Positions 8,509-18,183 of a stretch of DNA of 43,328 nucleotides are shown here, one piece after another. A program made the translations under genes and the position numbers. The notes beneath the pieces are model-generated. The model did not search any database, had not been told where the DNA came from, and saw only the letters and a program-made list of their open reading frames with translations. The stretch spans positions 1-43,328 of the forward strand of contig CACZZB010000011.1 in the NCBI GenBank assembly GCA_902785555.1, read 5' to 3'. The stretch's first letter is position 1. Every line of letters begins with the position of its first letter. The DNA is from an uncultured Ruminococcus sp. (GTDB lineage: Bacteria; Bacillota; Clostridia; Oscillospirales; Acutalibacteraceae).

Positions 8509-11103
8509 TTATCTAACAAGTTTAACCAACTCAAACAATATATTCATTGCTTCCATCGGTGTCAATGTATTTATATCTATTGACTTTAATCTCTTTTCTA
8601 AGGCTGTTTCTTCCACTGTAAATGCCAACTGCGGCAATTCTTCCTGTTTTTTGACTTTCCTTTTCTGTTTCGGCTGACCGTTTTCCAATTCCGCAAGTAT
8701 TTTTTTAGCTCTCTCAATGACACTTTCGGGAAGTCCGGCTAATTTTGCCACCTCTACTCCATAGCTTTCATCTGCCGCTCCGGGAATTATACGCCTTAAA
8801 AATGTTATGTCATCTCCTCGTTTTATTGCCGCTATATTATAATTCTTTACACCCTTGACAGTGCTTTCAAGCACCGTCAACTCATGATAGTGCGTTGCAA
8901 AAAGAGTTTTTGCTCCAAGTGTCTTTTTATCCGCAACATATTCCAATACCGCTCTTGCTATGCTCATTCCATCAAATGTAGATGTTCCTCTGCCTATTTC
9001 ATCCAATATCAAAAGACTATCCTTTGTAGCATTTTTCAATATATACGCCACTTCATTCATTTCCACCATAAATGTAGACTGCCCTGTTGCTAAATCGTCA
9101 GATGCACCTATTCTCGTAAATATACTGTCAGCTATTGATATATGTGCATATTTTGCAGGTACATAAGAACCTATCTGTGCCATAAGTACTATCAATGCGA
9201 TCTGTCTCATATATGTAGACTTGCCTGCCATATTCGGTCCTGTTACTATTGCTACCCTGTTTTCATCCGAATCCAAATACACATCATTAGGAACAAATCT
9301 AGTTTCATTTGATATCCTCTCCACAACAGGATGTCGGCTGTCGGTCAACTTTATAACACCATCTGCCGTAAGTGTTGGACAACAGTAATTATTTTCAAAT
9401 GCAGCCTGTGCCAATGATGCTATTACATCAAGAGTCGCTACTGAATTTGCTGTCTTATTTATCCTTTCAAGAGATTTTGCAACCGTCACTCTTATTGAAT
9501 CAAATATAGCATATTCCAAGTCACATGAGCGGTCTTTCGCTCCTAATATTCTCTGTTCAAGCTCTTTCAGTTCCTGTGTGATAAACCTTTCACCGTTTGT
9601 AAGAGTTTGTTTTCTTATATAGTTTTCCGGAACTTTGTCTTTATATGAATTTGAAACTTCTATATAATATCCGAATACCCTATTATATCCTATTTTTAAC
9701 TTCGGTATTCCTGTATTTTCACGTTCTCTTGTTTCTATACTTGCAAGAATTGATGAGCTATGGTTCATATCATATCTTATTTCATCAAGCTCTTTATTAA
9801 ATCCCTCTTTTATGATTCCACCCTCTTTTACAGCTAACGGTGGTTCTTCAACTATCGCATTATCTATTAATTTACATAAATCCTCTAAATTATCCAAATC
9901 GGAATACATATTCTTTAATATCATACTTTGAACATTTTCTACAACTTTCTTTACAACAGGCAATCTTTGCATTGCACTACACATTGAACGCAATTCTCTT
10001 GCATTCGCCGAACCATACACTACTCTTGTAATAATTCTCTGAATGTCAGTTATCCCAACAAGTGCTTCCCTAAGATCCATTCTCATCATTACATTTTCAT
10101 ACAGCTCAGTAACACCGTTTTGTCTTTTGATTATCTGTGCCATATTGACCAGCGGCTTTTCTATATAGCTCTTTATCAGACGCTTTCCCATTGATGTTTT
10201 TGTTTTATCAAGTACAGCCAAAAGACTTGCTGATTTATTTTTGCTGTTCAACGGCTCTGTCAATTCAAGATTTCTTCTTGTGTTATAATCTATATGCAGA
10301 TACTGACTTTCTTTATACAACTCGATGTGATTTATTCTCTCTAATCCGTTTATCTGAGTACGCTTCAAATAAACCAATAATGCTCCCAATGCCGAAACAG
10401 TCTGATTACTTTCAGCCAAACCCAATTCAGACAAATTTTCTTTTTTGAACTGCTTCAAGATAGCCTTGGCAGAATCTGCATAGGAAAATTCCTCATCATC
10501 AAGCATACTTACACTCGCTGTGAGTTTATCTTTTATAAACATTGCAAGTGTCTTGAACTTAACAGCATCTCCGCCTATCAGTATTTCTTTGGGCGAAAAT
10601 TTTAGCAGTTCATCTTTTATTCTGCTTTCCTGACCGTCACCCTCTACAAGTGTAGCATATAATTCACCTGTCGATATATCACAAAATGACAGTCCTGTCT
10701 TGTCTTTTTGCGTGAATACCGTACTTATAAAATTATTACTGCTCTCATCAAGCATACTTGATTCCATGACAGTTCCGGGAGTGACTATCCTTACTACATC
10801 TCTCCTTACAAGTCCCTTTGCTGTTGAAGGGTCTTCCATTTGCTCGCATATAGCTACTTTATAGCCCTTTTCAACCAACTTAGCTATATATCCTTCAACA
10901 CTATGATATGGTACTCCACACATAGGAGCCCTTTCTTCAAGTCCGCACTCTTTTCCGGTGAGAGTTATTTCTAATTCCTGCGACACAAGCTTTGCGTCAT
11001 CAAAAAACATCTCATAAAAATCGCCTACTCTGAAAAACAAAAGTGCATCTTTATTCTTTTCCTTTATTTCCTGATACTGCACCATTAATGGTGAAAGACC
11101 CAT
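8509..11103 (-). CDS. mutS: DNA mismatch repair protein MutS
   Basis: MutS binds mispaired and looped-out bases and starts repair. The 864-residue protein has the mismatch-binding N-terminus including FFRVGDFYEMF (the F-x-E motif that stacks on the mismatch), connector, lever and clamp domains, and the ABC-type ATPase with Walker A GPNMAGKSTYMRQ near residue 620, the STFMVEM signature and LDEIGRGTSTFDG. Length and motif order are those of MutS1, not MutS2. The ATG follows GGAGGAG. It lies between the RicA/YlbF-type gene and mutL, the same order as in Bacillus (miaB-ricA-...-mutS-mutL). Confidence 0.98.
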   Translation of the reverse strand: MGLSPLMVQYQEIKEKNKDALLFFRVGDFYEMFFDDAKLVSQELEITLTGKECGLEERAPMCGVPYHSVEGYIAKLVEKGYKVAICEQMEDPSTAKGLVRRDVVRIVTPGTVMESSMLDESSNNFISTVFTQKDKTGLSFCDISTGELYATLVEGDGQESRIKDELLKFSPKEILIGGDAVKFKTLAMFIKDKLTASVSMLDDEEFSYADSAKAILKQFKKENLSELGLAESNQTVSALGALLVYLKRTQINGLERINHIELYKESQYLHIDYNTRRNLELTEPLNSKNKSASLLAVLDKTKTSMGKRLIKSYIEKPLVNMAQIIKRQNGVTELYENVMMRMDLREALVGITDIQRIITRVVYGSANARELRSMCSAMQRLPVVKKVVENVQSMILKNMYSDLDNLEDLCKLIDNAIVEEPPLAVKEGGIIKEGFNKELDEIRYDMNHSSSILASIETRERENTGIPKLKIGYNRVFGYYIEVSNSYKDKVPENYIRKQTLTNGERFITQELKELEQRILGAKDRSCDLEYAIFDSIRVTVAKSLERINKTANSVATLDVIASLAQAAFENNYCCPTLTADGVIKLTDSRHPVVERISNETRFVPNDVYLDSDENRVAIVTGPNMAGKSTYMRQIALIVLMAQIGSYVPAKYAHISIADSIFTRIGASDDLATGQSTFMVEMNEVAYILKNATKDSLLILDEIGRGTSTFDGMSIARAVLEYVADKKTLGAKTLFATHYHELTVLESTVKGVKNYNIAAIKRGDDITFLRRIIPGAADESYGVEVAKLAGLPESVIERAKKILAELENGQPKQKRKVKKQEELPQLAFTVEETALEKRLKSIDINTLTPMEAMNILFELVKLVR

Positions 11104-11149
11104 ATTATTTTACTCCTCCGTTTTTTAATTGCAAATTGCTAACTACTTA

Positions 11150-11581
11150 TTAACCACATCCTCCGCAAGTTGCACAACTTCCTGTACAAGCTATATAATC
11201 AGCTGTTTCAGGGTCTTCACCCTCCGATGATTTCTGTATTATAGTCGTTATACGCTGCATCATCGCATCAAATCCATCTTTCGTATCATTATATTTTATC
11301 ATTCTTTCATTGGTCATTATCTTTGCATAAACCTTACGCATTTCTCTGTTCAAATTCTGTATCTTTTCAGGATCCTGCTCACTTTCACTCTTTGACGTTT
11401 CTTCGCTTATTTCCTCACGCTTCAAGCCAAATTCATCTATCATCTTTTGAAGTTCCTTATCTTCATCCGCCGCCTGCTTCGCAAGTTGGAATTTCAAATA
11501 CGCATCGTCTTTCTGCAATTTTTTGCCAAGTTCCCTTGTAAGCTCAATAATATCCATTTCATTAACATTCTTGTTTGCCAT
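11150..11581 (-). CDS. YlbF/YmcA (RicF/RicA) family protein
   Basis: The 143-residue protein is helical and matches the Com_YlbF family, whose Bacillus members RicA (YmcA) and RicF (YlbF) form a complex with RicT that controls RNase Y-dependent mRNA maturation, competence, biofilm and sporulation. Position directly after miaB and before mutS is the place of ymcA (ricA) in Bacillus, so RicA is the best guess, but clostridial members are not always separable. The C-terminus ends in a cysteine cluster (CTGSCATCGGCG), plausible ligands for the iron-sulfur clusters reported in the Ric complex. The ATG at 11581 is used, 10 bases after GGAG; an in-frame TTG at 11590 is too close to that site. Confidence 0.85.
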   Translation of the reverse strand: MANKNVNEMDIIELTRELGKKLQKDDAYLKFQLAKQAADEDKELQKMIDEFGLKREEISEETSKSESEQDPEKIQNLNREMRKVYAKIMTNERMIKYNDTKDGFDAMMQRITTIIQKSSEGEDPETADYIACTGSCATCGGCG

Positions 11582-11586
11582 TATAA

Positions 11587-11823
11587 TCAAACTCCTTTAT
11601 ATAATTTTAATTCTTTTTTAGCCTTAAAATAATCCTTTGACGATAAAACCAGTGAAAAAATGCATATAACGTCAGAAGTAAAATAAAAAACACTAACTAT
11701 GAACTGAGATAAATGTGACGGTCTATTCATCCGACACTGTTCACAAAAGCATATATCTGCCCATATATCATATTCTTTATATTCAACTTCGCCTATTGCT
11801 TCGGGTACTTCCATATTCTTCAT
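11587..11823 (-). CDS. Small CxxC membrane protein, unknown
   Basis: A 78-codon frame starts with an ATG that overlaps the miaB stop in an ATGA tetranucleotide and ends 5 bases before the next gene's start, so it fills the gap between two conserved genes exactly. The N-terminal third is polar and acidic, then comes a CFCEQC cysteine pair (residues ~25-30), then one hydrophobic segment (about residues 41-62) and a Lys-rich tail. That layout suggests a tiny single-pass membrane protein with a metal- or redox-active cysteine pair. No clear ribosome site is visible; termination-reinitiation from miaB would serve. I do not recognise a family, and a chance open frame cannot be excluded. Confidence 0.5.
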   Translation of the reverse strand: MKNMEVPEAIGEVEYKEYDIWADICFCEQCRMNRPSHLSQFIVSVFYFTSDVICIFSLVLSSKDYFKAKKELKLYKGV

Positions 11824-13223
11824 ACGAGTTTTCCTCGTAATATCCAATTTCTTGACTCTGTTACTTCGGCATATTGAAATGTTCCTATAAGTTCCTCAGA
11901 ACCTGATACCTCAACAATTATATTATTCTGTGTCCTTGCACATAATATACCGTCTTTTTTTTGTTCTTCAACAAGAACTCTGTATGTTTTTCCATTCATT
12001 TCGGCACATCTCTTTGCAGCTATTTCCTCCTGAACTTTCAGAAGTTCACTGAACCATTTTGATTTCTCCTCATACGGGACAGGGTCATCCATCTTTGCAG
12101 CTGGTGTACCGACTCTCGGAGAATATATGAACGTAAACAAAGATGTAAATTCCACTTCTCTTATCAAATCGAGTGTCTTCTGAAAATCCTCGTAAGTTTC
12201 TCCCGGAAAACCTACTATTACATCACTTGTCAAGGACAGGTCGGGAATTTTCTTTTTTGCGTAATTCACGATTTCCATATACTTTTCCTTGTCATAATGA
12301 CGGTTCATTCTTTTTAATATTTCGTCACTGCCTGACTGGAACGGCAAATGTATATGATTGCATATCTTATCGCTTCCGGCTATTACATCTATCAATTTCT
12401 TTGAGGCATCTTTAGGATGAGATGTCATAAATCTTATCCAGAAATCCCCGTCAATTTCACTTATGCTTTTAAGAAGCTCCGGAAAACTTGTCTTTTCTTC
12501 AAATCCTTTTCCATAGGAATTTACATTCTGTCCCAAAAGGGTTATCTCTTTATAGCCAGATTTTATCATGGCTTTCGCTTCATCAATCACTATCTGCGGC
12601 TTACGGCTTCTTTCACGGCCTCTTACATGAGGAACTATACAGTAAGTACAGAAATTATCACAGCCGTACATTACAGACAGCCAGCCTTTAAAACTGCCGT
12701 CACGGTGCATTGGTATTCCTTCATATATTTTACCGTCATCTTCTCCACGTTCAACAAGTCTTTTTCCCGTTGTAACGGCATTATACAACATTTCGGGAAA
12801 TTTGTGTATCACATGAGTTCCGAAAACCATTCCCACATACGGGAAACTTTTATATATCCTTTCGGCTATATGTTTTTGTTCCATCATACATCCGCACAAG
12901 CCTATCAAAAGTGATGGCTTTTTTCTTTTGAGTGCTTTCAATTCTCCTACGTTTCCGAAAACTCTGTCCTCGGCGTGTTCACGAACGGCACAGGTATTGA
13001 AGATTATAATATCGGCTTCATCTGCATTTTCAGTCAACACACATCCCATTGTTTCAAGCATACCTTTTATTTTTTCACTGTCTGCCACATTCTGCTGACA
13101 TCCGTATGTTCTTACATGAGCCTTTGGCTGAATGTTATTATACCTCATGAAAAGTATATCTTTCAGCATATCCATATATTCTTCCTGCTTTTTGAGTTCC
13201 TCTATTGTATTCACATCTGACAA
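11820..13223 (-). CDS. miaB: tRNA-2-methylthio-N6-dimethylallyladenosine synthase MiaB
   Basis: MiaB adds the 2-methylthio group to i6A37 in tRNAs reading UNN codons. The 467 residues contain the three MTTase domains: an N-terminal UPF0004 domain with three cluster cysteines (TYGCQQNVADSE near 42, the Cys of FNTCAVREHAEDR, and GLCGCMMEQ), a radical-SAM core with CDNFCTYC near residue 190, and a C-terminal TRAM domain for RNA binding. The start is a TTG, chosen because GGAGG lies 8 bases before it and no ATG fits. About 30 residues precede the UPF0004 domain, as in other Firmicute MiaB. A promoter lies just upstream; the next gene starts inside the stop codon. Confidence 0.96.
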   Translation of the reverse strand: MSDVNTIEELKKQEEYMDMLKDILFMRYNNIQPKAHVRTYGCQQNVADSEKIKGMLETMGCVLTENADEADIIIFNTCAVREHAEDRVFGNVGELKALKRKKPSLLIGLCGCMMEQKHIAERIYKSFPYVGMVFGTHVIHKFPEMLYNAVTTGKRLVERGEDDGKIYEGIPMHRDGSFKGWLSVMYGCDNFCTYCIVPHVRGRERSRKPQIVIDEAKAMIKSGYKEITLLGQNVNSYGKGFEEKTSFPELLKSISEIDGDFWIRFMTSHPKDASKKLIDVIAGSDKICNHIHLPFQSGSDEILKRMNRHYDKEKYMEIVNYAKKKIPDLSLTSDVIVGFPGETYEDFQKTLDLIREVEFTSLFTFIYSPRVGTPAAKMDDPVPYEEKSKWFSELLKVQEEIAAKRCAEMNGKTYRVLVEEQKKDGILCARTQNNIIVEVSGSEELIGTFQYAEVTESRNWILRGKLV

Positions 13224-13254
13224 AAGCTATTCCTCCATTTTTCCTTTTTAAATA

Positions 13255-13283
13255 ATCATAACATATTTTTTAATCATATTCAA
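13255..13283 (-). promoter_or_regulatory. Probable promoter of the miaB-ricA-mutS-mutL unit
   Basis: On the minus strand TTGAAT and TATGAT are 17 bases apart, each one mismatch from consensus, ending about 30 bases before the miaB start. It lies just after the yunB stop codon. Confidence 0.5.
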
Positions 13284-13293
13284 CCGAAATTTT

Positions 13294-13923
13294 TTATCTC
13301 AGCAACATTCCTGACGGTACATCTCCTACTATTACTGTCTCACCTATCAGTACGCTTGTTTCAACTTTTGTTTTTGCTGTACCTGTCGGAAGCCGCACTG
13401 TCAGGTCTGCTGATACTTTCACCGATAATTTATGTACTGTTTGATTTATACCTCCCTGTTCAAATTCGCTGACAAAATCACTGTTTATATTGCCGGATAC
13501 CGAAACATTCAATGGAATTGAAAATCCTCTGCCTTGCATCAATTCTCCGCCTATTATACTGCCTACCGGAATATTTATTTTCCTGTTATTTATATCACTG
13601 AGATTTCTTTGTACTCTTAATGTTATTTTACTTTTCAATTTATTCGCTGTTATCGTATTTGAATTGATAGACGTTATCCTGTTGGTATTTGAATATTTGA
13701 TCGTTTCAAGTTCTTCACAGCTTATATCCGTTTCATCAAGTATCTCCATAACACTTTTATTGATAGCTTCCGTTGCCATTGATTTTGCATTGACTTCCGC
13801 AAATCCGCTGACAACAGGCTTCAAACGGCATTCCAAAAATATCATGCAGAATATCAGAAAAATCAAAATTACAATAACTATTAAACCAAATTTATTGTTT
13901 CTTCTTTTTCTCCTTACTGTCAT
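13294..13923 (-). CDS. yunB: Sporulation protein YunB
   Basis: YunB is a mother-cell sporulation protein of unknown biochemical role, conserved in spore-forming Firmicutes. The 209-residue product has a basic N-terminus (VRRKRRNNK), one transmembrane segment at about residues 11-33, and a long extracytoplasmic domain ending in the family's PSGMLL motif. Domain features such as ATEAINKSVMEIL, IPVGSIIGG and the MQGRGFSIPL stretch match what I know of YunB. The ATG at 13923 is preferred to a start 15 codons upstream because GGAGG sits 12 bases before it. That ribosome site lies inside the right arm of a 13-bp inverted repeat (13,931-13,965). YunB supports an endospore-forming host. Confidence 0.85.
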   Translation of the reverse strand: MTVRRKRRNNKFGLIVIVILIFLIFCMIFLECRLKPVVSGFAEVNAKSMATEAINKSVMEILDETDISCEELETIKYSNTNRITSINSNTITANKLKSKITLRVQRNLSDINNRKINIPVGSIIGGELMQGRGFSIPLNVSVSGNINSDFVSEFEQGGINQTVHKLSVKVSADLTVRLPTGTAKTKVETSVLIGETVIVGDVPSGMLLR

Positions 13924-13930
13924 AACGTCA

Positions 13931-13965
13931 AAACACCTCCGTACACATAATATACGGAGATGTTT
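13931..13965 (-). promoter_or_regulatory. Hairpin enclosing the yunB ribosome binding site
   Basis: A 13-bp inverted repeat (one G-U pair, 9-base loop) lies between the mntP stop and the yunB start. Its downstream arm on the minus strand contains the GGAGG of yunB and is followed by TTTTG. It could end mntP transcripts as a weak terminator or mask the ribosome site of yunB in read-through RNA. Confidence 0.5.
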
Positions 13966-13981
13966 CATTTGGTTAATAATT

Positions 13982-14527
13982 TCAGCAAAAAAGAGTTTTT
14001 ATTCCTATAAGTATAAGCATTATTCCGCCTGTCATACCTGCATATACAGGTCTTGCTTTTCGGAATCTGTTTCCGATAATATATCCCAACAATGACAATA
14101 TAAATGTTATCGTTCCTATTATAAGCACTGTTTCCAACATATACAACGGTGTATTTGCTCTGACCGACACAGGCAGTGTTATACCCGAAGCAAGTGCATC
14201 TATACTCGTAGCTACCGCAAGTATAATAAGATTTCTGAAGCTGAATTCAACGGAATAATCCTGTTTTTTGGAGTCGATAAGCATTTTTATCCCCAAAAAC
14301 AGAAGTATTGCAAAGGCTGTTATATTATCAAATGCCGTTATTATATCACTGCCTACTTTTCCTATACTCCAGCCCAAGACAGGCATCAACATCTGAAAAA
14401 ATCCAAATAAAAATGCCGTAAGAAATTCCGAACTTTTATTTTTTCCGTTCATTCCGCAAGTTATTGACACTGCCATTGCATCCATTGCCAATGCCGTTCC
14501 TATTGCTGATGCCGAAACATAGTCCAT
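13982..14527 (-). CDS. mntP: Manganese efflux pump MntP
   Basis: MntP exports Mn2+ across the cytoplasmic membrane. The 181-residue protein has about six hydrophobic segments in two repeats, each with the family's conserved acidic motif: ALAMDAMAVS near residue 12 and AVATSIDALASG near residue 106. Length matches the family (180-190). The ATG follows GGAGT. The 62-base gap to addA is too short for the yybP-ykoY manganese riboswitch that often precedes mntP elsewhere, so metal control is not visible here. It may be cotranscribed with addA upstream. Confidence 0.93.
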   Translation of the reverse strand: MDYVSASAIGTALAMDAMAVSITCGMNGKNKSSEFLTAFLFGFFQMLMPVLGWSIGKVGSDIITAFDNITAFAILLFLGIKMLIDSKKQDYSVEFSFRNLIILAVATSIDALASGITLPVSVRANTPLYMLETVLIIGTITFILSLLGYIIGNRFRKARPVYAGMTGGIMLILIGIKTLFC

Positions 14528-14589
14528 TTACCGTTCACTCCTGATTTTTTTATAAATAAATATGAGTGACGACAAGTTTTTATGTTTGT

Positions 14590-17500
14590 TTAAACTTCTA
14601 TTTCTTCTCCAAGTCTTGTAGAATATATCAAACATTTAAGAACCGGCTTCTGAAATATCTGCTCTGCCGCATTTTTATACAATTCAAGCTGTTTTTTATA
14701 TCTTCTTTTAAGGTCTGACAAATACTGTACCTTGTCCGTCTTATAATCTATTATGATCATTCCATTACTATTTATCACAAGACAATCCATCGCACCCTGA
14801 AGAAGAACATCATCTTTACTTCCCGAATATTTTTCTCCGATCTCATCAGCCGATATATTTACAGTAAAACGATACTCTTTTTCTGCTCTTTCTGCAGTTG
14901 TAATATATTCATACGTTTTACTTTTAGTGAATTTGATTATATCATCCTCACTTATACAGTCAAATTCTTCTTTTGAAATCATACCCGAATTCAACAAACG
15001 TATTTTTTCCTGCCCGGCATTTTCAATCATCTTTCCAAAATCCGCATATTGTAAAAATGTGTGCATAGCTGTACCTTTTTCGGCTCCCGTCATATTATCT
15101 TCCTGTGTAAACATAGGCTTTGACAATATTATATTAAAGCTATCTTCATCATTATGTGCAAGTGCCGATGCAGAAACCTTTGATGGTATCTCTGTTCTTG
15201 ACTGATATTTATACTTTTCCGCAAACCTGTCTCTAAGGAATTCAAAAAATTTTTCGTCATATTCAATTTTTTCCGTTTTAGAAATCTCCTCTGTATTCTC
15301 ATTTTCAATACACTTTCCTTTGACATATTTCCACACGGAATCCGTTTTTATTATTTCGGTATCTTCTGCACCTGCGTCCTTCCTTAATTCCGACATCATC
15401 GGATGTGCCATCGCACACATCAATATCCAGTTTCCGAGCGTTTCCCCACTCTCAACACAGTGCTCATCTATCCTGTTATTATTCAATTTGACTAAAGCTG
15501 CTATTTTATTCAGTTTTTTGCTCAAACCATCCTCTTGTTTTGAATTTACTGTTATAACAGCTATCAGTTTTTCCTTTGCACGTGTCATTGCCACATATAA
15601 TATTCTCATTGCTTCGCTTAATTCCTCTCGCTCAGCCGACTGCTTGATTATATTTCTTTGCAAAGTATTATATTTAAACATGGTTTCAGGCTCTATCATT
15701 TTCATACCGAAACCCAATTCTTTATGACAATAGACCTCCGGAGGGATTCTGTTTCCCGACATATTCATTCCAGCCATTATACATATCGGAAATTCAAGTC
15801 CCTTTGAACGGTGTATACTCATGATCTTAACAACATTTTCAGGCTCTGTATCATTTATTGATATATCAGTTTCACTCTCCTCAAGATAGGAAATATGTCT
15901 TACAAAATCAGACAAACTTCCTTTTGAACCGTCTTCATAATCCCTTATAAAGCTCATCAGCTTGCGGATATTTTTAACCCTGACATCACCGTTAGGCATG
16001 GCATTTATTATCGAAACATAACCTGTCTGCTCAAAAAAGTTTTCGGCAAGTTCACTTATAGTTGACGTTACAGATAATTTTCTGAATTTATCCATCAGTT
16101 TTATGAAATTCATACACTTATTTTTTAAATAACTTTCAGACCTATCTTCATTATTATCATCAATTTCGGAACACATATATATTTTTGAATACAGATGTTT
16201 TGACTTGAAGTTTATCTTAAGATATGCAAGATCATCAGGTGTAAAACCAAACACAGGACTTATCATAACAGCAAGCAGTGCTATATCCAATGACCTGTTA
16301 TCCACCGCTTTCAAAAATGACAGTATCATATTGACCTCATAGCACTCAAAAAGGCTGTACGGTTGGTCTACATAAGCCGACACTCCTGCATTATTCATTA
16401 TATCTGTATATTCCTGTGAATGTCCTTTCAGATATCTCATCAATATGCAAAAATCTCCGTATCTTACATTACGCATTTTTCCGTTTTCACTTATCTGCAC
16501 ACCGTCCGATATCATTTTTTTAATCATATCAGCTATATAAAAAGCCTCTTTTTCATATTCACTTCTGTCATCATCATCTCCGCTCAATGCATCCAAAACA
16601 TGTATCTCGGTTTCAGAAAAATCACTCTGAGGATAAACCGCTCCCGTTGTCAGCTTTTCGTTTTCATTGTATTCTATCTCTCCGACGTATTCCGACATTA
16701 TCGTGCCGAATACATAATTTACACTGTTTATTATATTTTCTCTGCTTCTGAAATTCTTATCAAGAATTATACATGACGGAAATTCCGGGTTTTCCCTGTT
16801 ATACATAACCGCTCTGTTGCGTTTTTCCTTAAATATTTCAGGCATTGCCTCTCTGAAACGATATATACTTTGCTTGACATCTCCGACAACAAACATATTC
16901 TTTTCGTCCCTTGAAACATATCTGAATATCTTATCCTGAATCTCATTAGTATCCTGAAATTCATCTATCATTACAGCATCATATCTTTCCGATATAATCT
17001 TTGCCAACTCACTCTTTTTATCGGAATGTTCATCTTTGAGCAGTTTATATGTCAGATGTTCAAGGTCGGAAAAATCAAGTATGCCTTTTTCTTTTTTCTT
17101 TTCAAAAAACTTTGCGGAAAACTCTTTTATAATATCACACATACAGCATACTGCAGGATATATCCGTTCAGTATCACTCTTGTATATCTCCTTCGTGATA
17201 CCGAAAATCGGTAACAATTTGCTTTTTATTTCATTATCTATATTTGAAAAACTTATCTTGACCGTTTGTATATCATAGGATGACACAGGATTCTTTTTGC
17301 TCCTTGGAGAAATATATTTCTTTGATTCAAAAGACGTTATATGTTCGGAAATTTTATTCCAATCTCTCTCTTTCGCAAGCCTTGACAGCTTTGCAACAAA
17401 TCCTGATAAATAATCATATTTCTTCTCTCCACAGGTCTCACTTCCCGTACAAAACGCCTTATCATTCTGTGATATTACAGTATCTGCCGATTCAAGCATT

Positions 17501-18183
17501 ATCTCAAAATATTTTATTGACGATTCAAGAATATCATACGCTATATCCGCAAATTTACTGTCTTCAAGGTCTGTATTCGGATTATACAGCTTCACCGAAT
17601 CGTCAAGCCATTTGTTTACATCTGCATGAGAATTGCTCTTTGAATATATCTCTAAAAGAGTCTGTTCAAGTTTTCTATCACTTTTTGCTCCCGAAAACAT
17701 CGCACTCAGTAAATAAAATCCCTTTGTATTCTCTTTATATTTCTCCTCTATCATATCCGACATGATACGATATTTCATCACTGCCAATTCTGTATCCTGT
17801 GCTATCCTGAAATCCTGATTTATGTCAAGCATAAAGAAATTTTCTCTCAATATCCTGCTGCAAAAGCTGTGTATCGTACATATATCGGCATTTGAAAGCA
17901 ATATCTGCTGTCTGCGTAAAAACATATTTTCCGGCTGTTCCTTTATAATTTCTTCTATTGCTGACATTATACGTTTTCTCATTTCATCTGCTGCCGCATT
18001 TGTAAATGTAACTATCAAAAGTCTGTCGGCTGAAACAGGATCATTTTTATCTGTCAGCATTTTTATCACTCTTTGAACTAAAACTCTTGTTTTGCCTGAA
18101 CCAGCTGCCGCTGATACTATTACCGCTCCGCCCTTTACATCAATAGCGTCCTGCTGTGACAGTGTGAATTTCATCTCACTCAT
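14590..18183 (-). CDS. addA: ATP-dependent helicase/nuclease subunit A (AddA)
   Basis: AddA is the UvrD-like helicase-nuclease subunit of AddAB, which processes double-strand ends to load RecA. The 1197 residues contain Walker A AAAGSGKT near residue 29, helicase motifs including MIDEFQDTNEIQD, GDVKQSIYRFR, IMSIHRSKGLEFP and YVAMTRAKEKL, and a C-terminal RecB-type nuclease with GAMDCLV and IIIDYKTDK, the metal-binding residues. Length is typical (about 1200). Its ATG lies inside the end of addB (8-bp overlap), with GGGGGAGG before it, so the two subunits are translated together. Confidence 0.97.
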   Translation of the reverse strand: MSEMKFTLSQQDAIDVKGGAVIVSAAAGSGKTRVLVQRVIKMLTDKNDPVSADRLLIVTFTNAAADEMRKRIMSAIEEIIKEQPENMFLRRQQILLSNADICTIHSFCSRILRENFFMLDINQDFRIAQDTELAVMKYRIMSDMIEEKYKENTKGFYLLSAMFSGAKSDRKLEQTLLEIYSKSNSHADVNKWLDDSVKLYNPNTDLEDSKFADIAYDILESSIKYFEIMLESADTVISQNDKAFCTGSETCGEKKYDYLSGFVAKLSRLAKERDWNKISEHITSFESKKYISPRSKKNPVSSYDIQTVKISFSNIDNEIKSKLLPIFGITKEIYKSDTERIYPAVCCMCDIIKEFSAKFFEKKKEKGILDFSDLEHLTYKLLKDEHSDKKSELAKIISERYDAVMIDEFQDTNEIQDKIFRYVSRDEKNMFVVGDVKQSIYRFREAMPEIFKEKRNRAVMYNRENPEFPSCIILDKNFRSRENIINSVNYVFGTIMSEYVGEIEYNENEKLTTGAVYPQSDFSETEIHVLDALSGDDDDRSEYEKEAFYIADMIKKMISDGVQISENGKMRNVRYGDFCILMRYLKGHSQEYTDIMNNAGVSAYVDQPYSLFECYEVNMILSFLKAVDNRSLDIALLAVMISPVFGFTPDDLAYLKINFKSKHLYSKIYMCSEIDDNNEDRSESYLKNKCMNFIKLMDKFRKLSVTSTISELAENFFEQTGYVSIINAMPNGDVRVKNIRKLMSFIRDYEDGSKGSLSDFVRHISYLEESETDISINDTEPENVVKIMSIHRSKGLEFPICIMAGMNMSGNRIPPEVYCHKELGFGMKMIEPETMFKYNTLQRNIIKQSAEREELSEAMRILYVAMTRAKEKLIAVITVNSKQEDGLSKKLNKIAALVKLNNNRIDEHCVESGETLGNWILMCAMAHPMMSELRKDAGAEDTEIIKTDSVWKYVKGKCIENENTEEISKTEKIEYDEKFFEFLRDRFAEKYKYQSRTEIPSKVSASALAHNDEDSFNIILSKPMFTQEDNMTGAEKGTAMHTFLQYADFGKMIENAGQEKIRLLNSGMISKEEFDCISEDDIIKFTKSKTYEYITTAERAEKEYRFTVNISADEIGEKYSGSKDDVLLQGAMDCLVINSNGMIIIDYKTDKVQYLSDLKRRYKKQLELYKNAAEQIFQKPVLKCLIYSTRLGEEIEV

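Noticed and set aside
13490..14095. 201-codon plus-strand frame across yunB and mntP
   Set aside because: It runs antisense to two recognised genes and has no ribosome site or recognisable domain.
14528..14589. Manganese (yybP-ykoY) riboswitch before mntP
   Set aside because: The gap is only 62 bases and lacks the conserved riboswitch loops.
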